A program made the translations under genes and the position numbers. Source: Desulfogranum mediterraneum DSM 13871 (GTDB taxonomy: Bacteria; Desulfobacterota; Desulfobulbia; Desulfobulbales; Desulfobulbaceae). Taken from it: a stretch of 64,000 nt of DNA. Shown here in pieces: positions 1-7,412 of the stretch; position 1 is the stretch's first letter; each line of letters opens with the position of its first letter. The stretch lies in contig NZ_AUCW01000017.1 of the NCBI RefSeq assembly GCF_000429965.1, forward strand, positions 62,001-126,000. Direction: 5' to 3'. The notes beneath the pieces are model-generated. The model did not search any database. It saw only the letters and a list, made by a program, of their open reading frames with translations, and was not told the DNA's origin.

Positions 1-2
1 CC

Positions 3-1184
3 GGCAGCATGCATTCCCTGGGACGATTCAAGTTGAATCTGCCTCCCCAGACCTTTGTAACCGAAGGCTTCTGGATCACCCTGCCGCCGGAGTTTATGAA
101 CCTCTGTGTGGCGCAGCAGTTGCACTACATGGGCGGTATCCATGCCATGGAACATGCGATCATCGGCCTGATGCCCCTGTTCGTGCTCTGTGACCGTAAC
201 GACCTGGGAGGGATCTCCTACCCCTGGTACGAACCACTGGCCAGCTCGACCATCTTTGTCTACGACGGCCAGGCCGGGGGGACCGGATTGAGCCGTGAGG
301 CCTTTGCAGATATCTCAAGCCTGTTGAACAAGACCCTCCGGGCCACGGCCTCCTGCCCCTGCCAAAGCGGTTGCCCCAGCTGTGTGCATTCACCGAAATG
401 TGGCTCAGGAAACCGGCCCATCGACAAGGCCGCAGCCCTGCTGCTGCTTCGCACCCTGGTGGAGAGCGGCTCAGGGAGGAACCGACCCGACCCCATGCCT
501 CCACCCCAGGTTCGTCCCCTGGCTGCCCAGGTTGAGGCGAAGGACGAGATCGGAATCGAGTTCCCGGAAAACTACTGCGTGTTTGACCTGGAAACCAGAC
601 GATCGGCAGCCGAGGTGGGCGGTTGGCACCGGGCCCAGCGGATGGGGCTCAGTGTGGCGGTTCTCTATGATAACCGCCGTCAGGGCTATTACAGCTATAG
701 GGAGGAGGAGGTTGAGGCCCTGATCGAGCGGCTCTTCTCCTTTGAGCTGATCATCGGCTTCAACAACAAGCGTTTTGACAACAGGGTACTCTCGGCCTAC
801 ACCCAGCGGCCACTCGCCAGCCTCCCCAGCCTGGATCTGCTGGAACAGATCACTCTCCAGCTTGGTTACCGTCTCAGTCTGGATCGGCTGGCGGAAAAGA
901 CCCTGGGCAAGAGCAAGCAGGCGAATGGTCTCCAGGCCCTGGAGTGGTATCGACAGGGCGCATGGGAGCAACTGACCGCCTACTGCCGGGAGGATGTTGC
1001 CCTGACCCGAGACCTCTTTCTCTTTGGCTACCGGCAGCACTACCTGCTTTTTCAGAATAAGGCAGAACAGGTGGTACGGCTGCCGGTGCATTTTCAGGCT
1101 GCCATCCGGCGATTGGGCAAAGGCAAGCCTTCAGACGGGCCGGCGGCTATGGCCAGACCAGATTGGCAAAGATCCAGCCCTTGA
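3..1184 (+). CDS. C-terminal part of a MrfA-like DEAD/DEAH helicase fused to an MrfB/YprB-like exonuclease domain (partial)
   Basis: The reading frame is open at the left edge, so only about the last 390 residues are present and the helicase core lies outside. The first ~150 visible residues match the DUF1998 zinc-binding end of MrfA/YprA helicases, with the cysteine cluster CPCQSGCPSCVHSPKC near residues 118-133. From about residue 190 a second domain begins that looks like the RNase H-fold DEDD exonuclease of YprB/MrfB: VFDLET gives the first acidic pair, IIGFNNKRFDN the second motif, and YCREDVALTRDLF the last. In Bacillus, MrfA and MrfB are separate proteins acting together in mitomycin-type DNA repair; here they appear to be one polypeptide, probably a DNA repair helicase-nuclease. 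The last 38 bases overlap the end of the convergent SH3 gene. Family assignment is good; the repair role is inferred. Confidence 0.75.
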   Translation, partial: GSMHSLGRFKLNLPPQTFVTEGFWITLPPEFMNLCVAQQLHYMGGIHAMEHAIIGLMPLFVLCDRNDLGGISYPWYEPLASSTIFVYDGQAGGTGLSREAFADISSLLNKTLRATASCPCQSGCPSCVHSPKCGSGNRPIDKAAALLLLRTLVESGSGRNRPDPMPPPQVRPLAAQVEAKDEIGIEFPENYCVFDLETRRSAAEVGGWHRAQRMGLSVAVLYDNRRQGYYSYREEEVEALIERLFSFELIIGFNNKRFDNRVLSAYTQRPLASLPSLDLLEQITLQLGYRLSLDRLAEKTLGKSKQANGLQALEWYRQGAWEQLTAYCREDVALTRDLFLFGYRQHYLLFQNKAEQVVRLPVHFQAAIRRLGKGKPSDGPAAMARPDWQRSSP

Positions 1185-1608
1185 TCTGGGGATGACTGAC
1201 CTTAACCCACTTGCCCTGACGCTGCTCCACCCGCAGGATCACATCCTTGGCCACGGTTCCCACCTTGGTCTCCTTGGTTCCAGGACCGGAACGGACATTG
1301 GCCTCCTTGACCTTGACAATCACATGGGAGGAGGGACGAACCAGGGTCTCGTAGATCCAGCCCTTGTCTCCCTCATAGTCTTCGATCTTGATCCACTTGC
1401 CCTTCTTAGAGAGAACCTTCAGCGGGTAGTTCTGGGGCAGCTGGTAGATGACCTCATATTTGGTATCAGGACCTGAACGGAGGTTGACTCCGTCCTTGGT
1501 TACGCTGAGGTAATCGGCAGCAGCGCTGCTCATGGCAGTGGTGCCGACCAGGGCTGCTGTGGTCAAACACGATAGTAGCAGGTTTTTGAAATGGCGTGGT
1601 CTCATCAT
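1147..1608 (-). CDS. Exported protein with two bacterial SH3 domains
   Basis: A 153-residue protein with an N-terminal signal peptide (MMRPRHFKNLLLSCL, then a hydrophobic stretch and an Ala-rich cleavage region near residues 28-31). Two type-3 bacterial SH3 repeats follow: the first around residues 32-92 with VNLRSGPDTKYEVI, the second around 95-153 with ANVRSGPGTKETKVG. Such domains usually bind cell-wall peptides, so a periplasmic role in envelope maintenance is likely but not shown. It is the last gene of the leftward tol-tlyA run, 26 bases after tlyA. Its 3' end overlaps the convergent helicase gene by 38 bases. Confidence 0.8.
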   Translation of the reverse strand: MMRPRHFKNLLLSCLTTAALVGTTAMSSAAADYLSVTKDGVNLRSGPDTKYEVIYQLPQNYPLKVLSKKGKWIKIEDYEGDKGWIYETLVRPSSHVIVKVKEANVRSGPGTKETKVGTVAKDVILRVEQRQGKWVKVSHPQIKGWIFANLVWP

Positions 1609-1634
1609 ACTCTCCTTTTTCTAGAGCCTTTGCT

Positions 1635-2384
1635 TCAATGACGGTCGTTGTCGGCTTGGGTCAACAACATAAAAAATTCCTGATTCCCCTTGGCGCCGCG
1701 TATGGGCGAGGCAATGGTTCCCCTGGAACAGAGGCCGATGGTGCGGGCATAGTCGACCACCATGGTGATGGCCTCCTCATGGAGGGCCTCATCGCTCACC
1801 ACTCCGCCTGGGGCAACCTTGGCGGGCGGCAACTGGAACTGCGGTTTCACCAGGGCGACGATGGTCACCTGCCCCTGAAAAAAAGGGAGAATCGGGGCCA
1901 GAAGTTTGTTCAGGGAGATAAAGGAGGCATCGATCACGCAAAGATCGATGCGCTCGGGAATCTCCTTGCTGGTCAGAAAACGGGCGTTGGTCCGCTCCAG
2001 CACCACCACCCGGCTGTCCTGACGAAGCTTCCAGTCCAGAATCCCGTAGCCCACATCCACACAGTAGACCCGCCGGGCCTTATGCTGGAGCAGACAATCG
2101 GTGAATCCACCGGTGGAGGAGCCCAGATCCAGGCAGGTCAGGCCCTGGGGATCGACCCCGAACTTCTCAAGGGTGGTTTCCAGTTTCTCGCCTCCCCTGC
2201 TGACAAAACGTCTGCTGCTATGCAGCGCGATCTTGACCTGTTCATCATGCTGACTGGCAGCAGAGCTGCGCAGGATACCGTTCACCCGGATCTGCTCCAG
2301 GGCAATCAGTTCTCTGGCAGCCTCAAGATCTGCGGCGATCTGCCGTTCAACCAGCAGGGTATCCAGACGTTTTTTTCTGGCCAT
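1635..2384 (-). CDS. tlyA: TlyA-family rRNA (cytidine-2'-O)-methyltransferase
   Basis: The 249-residue protein has the full TlyA architecture. An N-terminal S4 RNA-binding domain (about residues 3-65, starting RKKRLDTLLVER) is followed by an FtsJ-like methyltransferase domain with the SAM-binding motif CLDLGSSTGGFTDCLL near residue 85. The conserved VKPQF segment lies near residue 180. Family members 2'-O-methylate cytidines in 16S and/or 23S rRNA; some are also reported as haemolysins, a historical name. Length is normal for the family (~240-270). It lies 21 bases after cpoB and 26 bases before the SH3 gene, so it is probably co-transcribed with the tol genes. Confidence 0.92.
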   Translation of the reverse strand: MARKKRLDTLLVERQIAADLEAARELIALEQIRVNGILRSSAASQHDEQVKIALHSSRRFVSRGGEKLETTLEKFGVDPQGLTCLDLGSSTGGFTDCLLQHKARRVYCVDVGYGILDWKLRQDSRVVVLERTNARFLTSKEIPERIDLCVIDASFISLNKLLAPILPFFQGQVTIVALVKPQFQLPPAKVAPGGVVSDEALHEEAITMVVDYARTIGLCSRGTIASPIRGAKGNQEFFMLLTQADNDRH

Positions 2385-2405
2385 GGGGAAACGATCTGCT
2401 CCGGA

Positions 2406-3446
2406 TTAGAGGTTGGCCAGCCGTGATTTGGCCTGGCTGGCCTCACTGCTGCTGGAGTACTCGCTGATCAACTTTTTATAGATGATCTTGGCGGTCTCGA
2501 GATCGGTGAGCTTCTCAAAGGACATCCCCTGTTTCAACAGGGCCTGGGGAGCGAGAGAGTCCCTCCGGTGGTTGGATATAACCTTCTGATAGTCGAGTAT
2601 GGCCAGATCATACTCGCCCTGGAAGAAGAGGCACTCCCCCATGTAGAAGAGGGTCTCAGCCGCCCTTTTCCCCTGGGGATTCCCTGCCAGGACCTGCTCG
2701 AGTTCGCCATAGGCCTGCTGATATTTCTTAGCCTGAAACTGTTGCATAGCCTTGGCAAAGGGTCCGGCGGTTTCATCCGGGGTAATCACCGTTTCCACTG
2801 ATGGTTTGGGGGAAGTGGTCCCTGTTGCGGCCTGTACCTGGGTGGAGGGCTTACTCGTGCTGCCGGCCCCGTCGACCACCCTGGCGCTCCCCACCCTGAC
2901 CTTCTTCTCCAGGGGAAGGACTCTGGCCAGGCCCGAGCTGCCGGAGGCGGCAGCCACTACGGTCTGTCTTTTGGCCAGTTCCGCCCTCCTGGCTGCCTCG
3001 CGGGCACGTTGTTCAGCCTCGCGTACCTTGAGCTGCTGGAGCCGCTCCAGATTGCCACTGAGCCGGGCGAGCTGTTGTTCAAGCAGGGTGACCTGTTGAC
3101 GCAGTTCCAGCTGGCGGGTGGAGTTCTCCGCGGCCATGGATTCGATCATGGCCTGGAGATTAGCCAGGTCCTCCTTACTCTGCTCTCGCTGCAGGCTGGC
3201 CTGGTGGGCATTCTCCTCGATCATGGACTTTAATCGCATGGTCTCACTTTCCACCTGATCAATCTTGTTGACAGAACTTGCCTGACGTTTCTGCATCTTG
3301 TTGACGGCGTTGCTCTTGACATCCTCCACCTTCTGGTTGACGGCACGAAGCTGATAATTCAATGCCCTGACCTCGTCCTGGGTTGCGCACTGGCTCAGCA
3401 GCAACACAGAACACCCAGCCATGGTGAGATTGCGAATAATTTTCAT
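2406..3446 (-). CDS. cpoB: Cell division coordinator CpoB / YbgF, Tol-Pal system TPR protein
   Basis: A 346-residue exported protein. The N-terminus looks like a lipoprotein signal (hydrophobic stretch ending LLLSQC near residue 20), although Gln before the Cys is not the usual lipobox residue. A long coiled coil rich in Gln, Glu and Arg spans about residues 25-155, then a low-complexity linker, then C-terminal TPR repeats from about 225 (AMQQFQAKKYQQAYGELEQ; LFYMGECLFFQGEYDLAI). This matches CpoB/YbgF, which links Tol function to septal peptidoglycan synthesis in the periplasm. The ATG at 3446 is chosen because a GGGAG motif lies five bases upstream; a GTG six bases earlier is less likely. 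It follows tolB after 130 bases, where pal would normally be found or adjoin. Confidence 0.9.
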   Translation of the reverse strand: MKIIRNLTMAGCSVLLLSQCATQDEVRALNYQLRAVNQKVEDVKSNAVNKMQKRQASSVNKIDQVESETMRLKSMIEENAHQASLQREQSKEDLANLQAMIESMAAENSTRQLELRQQVTLLEQQLARLSGNLERLQQLKVREAEQRAREAARRAELAKRQTVVAAASGSSGLARVLPLEKKVRVGSARVVDGAGSTSKPSTQVQAATGTTSPKPSVETVITPDETAGPFAKAMQQFQAKKYQQAYGELEQVLAGNPQGKRAAETLFYMGECLFFQGEYDLAILDYQKVISNHRRDSLAPQALLKQGMSFEKLTDLETAKIIYKKLISEYSSSSEASQAKSRLANL

Positions 3447-3582
3447 AAACACTCCCTTTTATTTCACGCTATACACCGGGAAGGCGACAGCCCAAATCCC
3501 GCTTAATTATCCCTTGTTGCCCAGCTGCCCTGCAGCACTCCTCTGCCGGGACAGTGAAACTGCTGCCTGCTCTCTGTCCGCT

Positions 3583-4884
3583 TCAAGGCCGTGGCGACCA
3601 CTGGGGATAGGACTTGTTCCCCTTAAAGGGAAACAGCACCCGAAAGCCCTTACCGTTTTTGCCGATCAGACAGAGATCTGATTTTCCGTTCCTGCGCCTG
3701 GTAAAGGTTATCAGCTTACCGTCAGGCGACCAGGAGGGCGATTCGTAATCACCCCAACCGCTGCTCAGCTGCCGGACCCTGTTGCCCGCGGTATCCATGA
3801 CAAAGAGCTGATAATGTCCATCCACCATGCCGGTAAAGGCGATCAGCTCGCCTGTGGGGGACCAGACCGGCTCACTGTTCTCGGAACGTTGGAAGGTCAA
3901 CCTCTTCACCCGCTTGGTGGCCATCTCCATGGTATAGAGCTGGGGTCGTCTGCTCCGGTCAGAGACAAAGACCATGCTCCTCCCATCCGGAGAAAAAGAG
4001 GCAGAGACATTGATCCCGGAACGGCTGGTCAGTCGCTCCAACACCTTGCCCTGGCGATCCATCCGGTAGAGATCCGGGCTGCCGTCCTTACTCAGGGTAA
4101 CCACCATGGTCTTACCGTCCGGGGTAAAGGCCGGTGCCAGGTTCATCCCCTTCTTCCTGGAGAGTGAGCGAGTGACCCGGTTCTGGCGAAGATCAGTGAT
4201 GTAGAGATCCTGGTTACCACGATGGTAGGTCGTATAGGCCAGGAAGTTGCCGTCCGGGGTAAAGCGCGGCGAGACGCAGAGATGGCGGTGTTTGGTGATC
4301 TGCCGTTGCTTCCGTCCCAGGATATCGGTGAGATACACCTCTTTTTTCCCTGAGACGTCAGAGATATAGGCAATGGAGGTTCGACTGATGCCAGGCTCGC
4401 CGGTAAATTCTTCAATCAGGGCATCGGCAAGGCGCAACACCATATCATCCTGTTGCTTGCTGGTCCCGGTATAGCGACGCCCGGCCAGGAGCCTGTTTTC
4501 GGCGACATCCAGCAGACGCCCTTCAATCATCAAACTCCCGTTGCTGAGCCTGAACTTGGCCATCACCACATAATCGACCCCCATCCCCTTCCAGTCTGCC
4601 TCCTTGGCGCCTCCATACCTGCCGCCATCCACAAGATCAATGAAGCCGTGGAGCTCCAGGGCACGACCGAGCAACTCGGCCATCTCCGTTCCCTGCCTGG
4701 CAGGCGCGGCCGTGCCTTCGCTGCTGAAGGCCGGTACCGCGACCACGACCTTGCGAAGATCTGAGGCAGTGATGTCCAGGTAAACCCGTTCAGCATACGC
4801 TCGAGAGACCAGGGACAAGGCAACAAGGATCAGGGCAAAAAAGACCGCTGTAGGGACTTGGATCGATTTCATAGGGTGCATCAT
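3583..4884 (-). CDS. tolB: Tol-Pal system beta-propeller protein TolB
   Basis: The 433-residue protein carries a signal peptide ending near residues 29-31 (RAYA). An N-terminal alpha/beta domain follows (about 33-165), then a six-bladed beta-propeller made of repeats of the type FTPDGNFLAYTTYHRGNQDLY and SWSPDGKLITFTRRRNGKSDL. Length matches TolB (~430). TolB is the periplasmic hub that contacts TolA and, in most bacteria, the lipoprotein Pal. It sits in the leftward tol operon, 27 bases after tolA. The start at 4884 has no strong ribosome site; an in-frame ATG four codons later is possible. Confidence 0.95.
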   Translation of the reverse strand: MMHPMKSIQVPTAVFFALILVALSLVSRAYAERVYLDITASDLRKVVVAVPAFSSEGTAAPARQGTEMAELLGRALELHGFIDLVDGGRYGGAKEADWKGMGVDYVVMAKFRLSNGSLMIEGRLLDVAENRLLAGRRYTGTSKQQDDMVLRLADALIEEFTGEPGISRTSIAYISDVSGKKEVYLTDILGRKQRQITKHRHLCVSPRFTPDGNFLAYTTYHRGNQDLYITDLRQNRVTRSLSRKKGMNLAPAFTPDGKTMVVTLSKDGSPDLYRMDRQGKVLERLTSRSGINVSASFSPDGRSMVFVSDRSRRPQLYTMEMATKRVKRLTFQRSENSEPVWSPTGELIAFTGMVDGHYQLFVMDTAGNRVRQLSSGWGDYESPSWSPDGKLITFTRRRNGKSDLCLIGKNGKGFRVLFPFKGNKSYPQWSPRP

Positions 4885-4911
4885 CGGTAGAGGTGATCAA
4901 GGGATATGGGG

Positions 4912-5877
4912 TTACATTTCCAGGGTTCCGGGTCTGAAGCGCAGGCCCACCTCAAGGGTGGCCTCTTTCATCAACTTGGGGAAACGGGGCATGGGTGCGG
5001 CCTTGTTGATGGTCTTAACCACCAGCTGATCAAAAAAACGATCATTGGATTTTTTCTCGATCATGGTTTTCATCACCCTGCCCTGGCGATCGATCTTGAT
5101 GACCACGATCGCCTCCAGGCTGGGGTTCCACTTACGCATCTCCGGCAGAACCCAGTAGGCCTGGATATGCTGATAGAGGCTTGCCCAGTACTGACGGGCA
5201 ACCACAGATTGGCGCTGGCCAGCCCCGGATTTGGCAGAAGACTTCGTCCGGGCACCACTGCTTGGGGCAAGGGCCCGCTGCTGCCGATACATGTCGGCCA
5301 GTGCCTTACGGGCATCCCGGGCCGCCTTCTCCGCCTCCTGCCTGGCCAACGCTGCACGCTTGGCGGCCGCCGCACGCCGTCGCTGTTCACGCTGCAGTTG
5401 TTCCCTCCGCTTTCTCTCCTGCTCGTCCCGGCGCAGCTCTGCGGCCCGTTGGGCCCGTTGCCGTTCCTCAGCCAGGCGGGTATCCGCCGCACGCTTCAAC
5501 TTCCGTTTGAAGGGTCGCACGGAAACAGGTTTGGCAGCCGGCGGCGGTGCAGGGCTGCTCTCCACCGCCGCCGGAATCGTGAGCTCCGAGGCGACAACCG
5601 GCTCAGGGGGTGGGCTGGCAGAGGCTACAGGCTCGACAACCGGCTCAGGGGCCGGTTCCGGCTGCTCCTCCACTCCGCTGGGTTCGGGCAAGGAGATCAG
5701 ATCCACGGTAACCACGTTGTCCAGCAGGGGTCTCTCCGGGAGCAGGCCAGGGGCATAGAGGGAAACCACGATTAGAGCAAGATGGAACAGCACTGCCGCC
5801 GCAGCAGCCTTCTGCCAGTTATTATCACCATCACGCTGCTGCAGGTAAAAGTCGGATTCCAAAATAGGTACAGCCAT
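4912..5877 (-). CDS. tolA: TolA / energy-transducing protein with TonB C-terminal domain
   Basis: A 321-residue inner-membrane-anchored protein. One transmembrane helix lies near residues 24-45. A Pro/Glu-rich stretch follows (about 65-115), then a long Ala/Arg/Glu-rich helix (about 130-195, rich in RRDEQERKRREQ-type segments), and finally a TonB/TolA-like C-terminal domain (about 225-321, containing WNPSLEAIVVIKIDRQGRV). This arrangement is that of TolA, which spans the periplasm and connects the TolQR proton motor with TolB and the outer membrane. It is located 17 bases after tolR and 27 before tolB. The distinction between TolA and TonB rests on the operon context and the long helical domain. 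Confidence 0.9.
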   Translation of the reverse strand: MAVPILESDFYLQQRDGDNNWQKAAAAAVLFHLALIVVSLYAPGLLPERPLLDNVVTVDLISLPEPSGVEEQPEPAPEPVVEPVASASPPPEPVVASELTIPAAVESSPAPPPAAKPVSVRPFKRKLKRAADTRLAEERQRAQRAAELRRDEQERKRREQLQREQRRRAAAAKRAALARQEAEKAARDARKALADMYRQQRALAPSSGARTKSSAKSGAGQRQSVVARQYWASLYQHIQAYWVLPEMRKWNPSLEAIVVIKIDRQGRVMKTMIEKKSNDRFFDQLVVKTINKAAPMPRFPKLMKEATLEVGLRFRPGTLEM

Positions 5878-5894
5878 GTATATCGGTATAGATC

Positions 5895-6314
5895 CTACCG
5901 CTTCTTCTCGGCAGGCAGGGTAATCATGCCCAGTTTCTGGAAACCGGCAGACTTAATATCCGCCATGGTCGCCACCACAAAACCATAGGGCACCTTTTTA
6001 TCCGCTCGCAGGTAGACCGGTTCTTCCTTCTGCTCAGCAGAAAGGCCGGCCAACTGCTGCCTGAGCAGGCCGGCACTGACCTTAATCTTTCCCAGGTAGA
6101 TCTCCCCATCTTCATGGATGGAGACCACCACCGGTTCTTCATGCTGACGCAGGGCCTTGGCAGTGGTGGTCGGCAGATCCACCTCCAAGCCCTGGGTCAT
6201 CATCGGTGCAGTGACCATAAAAATAATCAGCAGGACCAGCATGACATCCACCAGCGGGGTGACGTTGATCTCTGCGACAAATCCTCTCCTGTTCCTGTTT
6301 CCTGACGGCCCCAT
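5895..6314 (-). CDS. tolR: TolR/ExbD-family proton-channel subunit
   Basis: A 139-residue protein with a short cytoplasmic N-terminus, one transmembrane helix (about residues 20-40, TPLVDVMLVLLIIFMV) and a periplasmic ExbD/TolR domain. The Asp in TPLVDVML is the conserved protonatable residue of the TolR/ExbD family. With TolQ it forms the motor that uses the proton gradient to energise TolA. It starts seven bases after tolQ ends and precedes tolA by 17 bases, which argues for TolR rather than ExbD. Confidence 0.94.
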   Translation of the reverse strand: MGPSGNRNRRGFVAEINVTPLVDVMLVLLIIFMVTAPMMTQGLEVDLPTTTAKALRQHEEPVVVSIHEDGEIYLGKIKVSAGLLRQQLAGLSAEQKEEPVYLRADKKVPYGFVVATMADIKSAGFQKLGMITLPAEKKR

Positions 6315-6321
6315 GTCCTTC

Positions 6322-7014
6322 CTATGCTCGGGATAAGATGTCCCGTTCGATTAAGTTGAGAAAATCGGTACTGAAATTGGCAATATCAGACTCGGCGTCG
6401 GCCAGCTTGTTGGAATAGAAATTGAAAAAAATCACCGCAGGAATGGCGACGGCTAGCCCTGCGGCTGTGGCGACCAGGGCCTCGGAGATGCCGGGGGCGA
6501 CCACGGCCAGAGAGGCAGAGCCCCGCTCACCGATATCTTTAAATGAGGTCATGATCCCCCATACCGTACCAAAGAGACCGATAAAGGGGGTGGCAGAGCC
6601 GGTGGTGGCGAGGAAGGCCAGGGAGCGGGAGATCCGATCGCTTTCCATGACCTGGGCCTTACGCACCGAACGTTTCAGATTCTCCATGGTGGCCAACTGC
6701 ATCTCCAGGGTGGAGGAAGCGTCGTTGCCGGCGCGGGATGAGCTAATCTTCTTCAGCTCGCTATAGCCGGTGATAAAAACTGAGGCCTCGGGACTCTGGT
6801 TGTATTTCTGGGCCGCAGTAAAGGCCTCGTTCAAGGTCTTGCTGTTCCAAAAATCATCCAAAAAGGCCTGGGAGGCTGCCTGGGCACGTTTGAACAGCAG
6901 GTACTTCATCACGATTATGGACCAGGAGATCAGCGAAAAGGTCAACAAGGTGATCATCACCATCTTGACCATAAAACCCGCATTGAGCATCATTTCGATT
7001 ATAGATAATGTCAC
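6322..7014 (-). CDS. tolQ: TolQ/ExbB-family proton-channel subunit
   Basis: A 230-residue MotA/TolQ/ExbB-type membrane protein with three predicted helices (about residues 14-38, 130-155 and 172-195). The conserved segment LATTGSATPFIGLFGTVWGI lies in the second helix region, and the Ala/Gly-rich APGISEALVATAAGLAVAIP in the third. It is the first gene of the leftward tolQRAB-cpoB operon. The start is a GTG at 7014, preceded by a modest AGG motif. The 5' leader carries the structured sequence described at 7051-7250. Confidence 0.95.
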   Translation of the reverse strand: MTLSIIEMMLNAGFMVKMVMITLLTFSLISWSIIVMKYLLFKRAQAASQAFLDDFWNSKTLNEAFTAAQKYNQSPEASVFITGYSELKKISSSRAGNDASSTLEMQLATMENLKRSVRKAQVMESDRISRSLAFLATTGSATPFIGLFGTVWGIMTSFKDIGERGSASLAVVAPGISEALVATAAGLAVAIPAVIFFNFYSNKLADAESDIANFSTDFLNLIERDILSRA

Positions 7015-7050
7015 GGTGTACCTGTACTGAAAAAAATTAAATGGGGGCGA

Positions 7051-7250
7051 TCACGCAGGGTGGACGATATCTCCGCCTGCCGAAAGGCAAGGGAGTCTTT
7101 GGGCACCGACAAGGTAACCTAGCAAGTAACGTGCCAGACCAGCGTGTCTATCCCCGGCTTACAGAAAACCACGGGGACGGATTCGCCTTGCCAGCTGCGG
7201 CGGGGACCATCAGCGGCCGCTTAAGGCCGGAGCGGAGTTGCGCCTGCACG
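7051..7250. other. Candidate structured RNA in the tolQ / TrxR-like divergent intergenic region
   Basis: The gap 7015-7412 has no convincing coding sequence but contains a compact set of perfect helices. A closing stem pairs CTCCGC (7071-7076) with GCGGAG (7232-7237), extended outward by GCAGG (7055-7059) with CCTGC (7243-7247). Inside it are TGCC-GAAA-GGCA (7078-7089, a GNRA-loop hairpin), GGCAC/GTGCC (7102-7106 with 7131-7135), TCCCC/GGGGA (7151-7155 with 7173-7177) and CGGCC/GGCCG (7214-7218 with 7225-7229). Two hairpins stack directly next to the closing stem, as in a multibranch RNA. The GNRA loop favours the + strand, which leads toward the TrxR-like gene. It matches no riboswitch or housekeeping RNA I know. 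Confidence 0.4.
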
Positions 7251-7412
7251 TTCTTTTACAGAGGAAAATATAAAGGAAAATTATAATTCTGTCGACCTTG
7301 ATCTATGGATGGTGTAGAAATATTTTCGAAATATTTATCGATAGATAACGCACCTCTTTTCTGCCTGGCCGGAAAAAGTGTCTCTGTATACAGTTCAAAC
7401 GGAGGAAATAGA

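Noticed and set aside
1596-2426. Long + strand frames opposite tlyA, tolA, coaBC, ugd and others
   Set aside because: They mirror well-supported genes on the other strand; their products lack any family pattern and arise from GC-rich codon bias.
7139-7165. A segment resembling the conserved 3' end of RNase P RNA (CCGGCTTACAG)
   Set aside because: RNase P RNA would need 300 or more bases upstream on the + strand, but tolQ coding sequence begins at 7014 on the other strand, and the conserved GAGGAAAGTCC-type 5' region is absent.
7041-7286. Open frame of 81 codons in the tolQ leader region
   Set aside because: No family-like sequence or ribosome site, and it covers the helices described as a candidate RNA.
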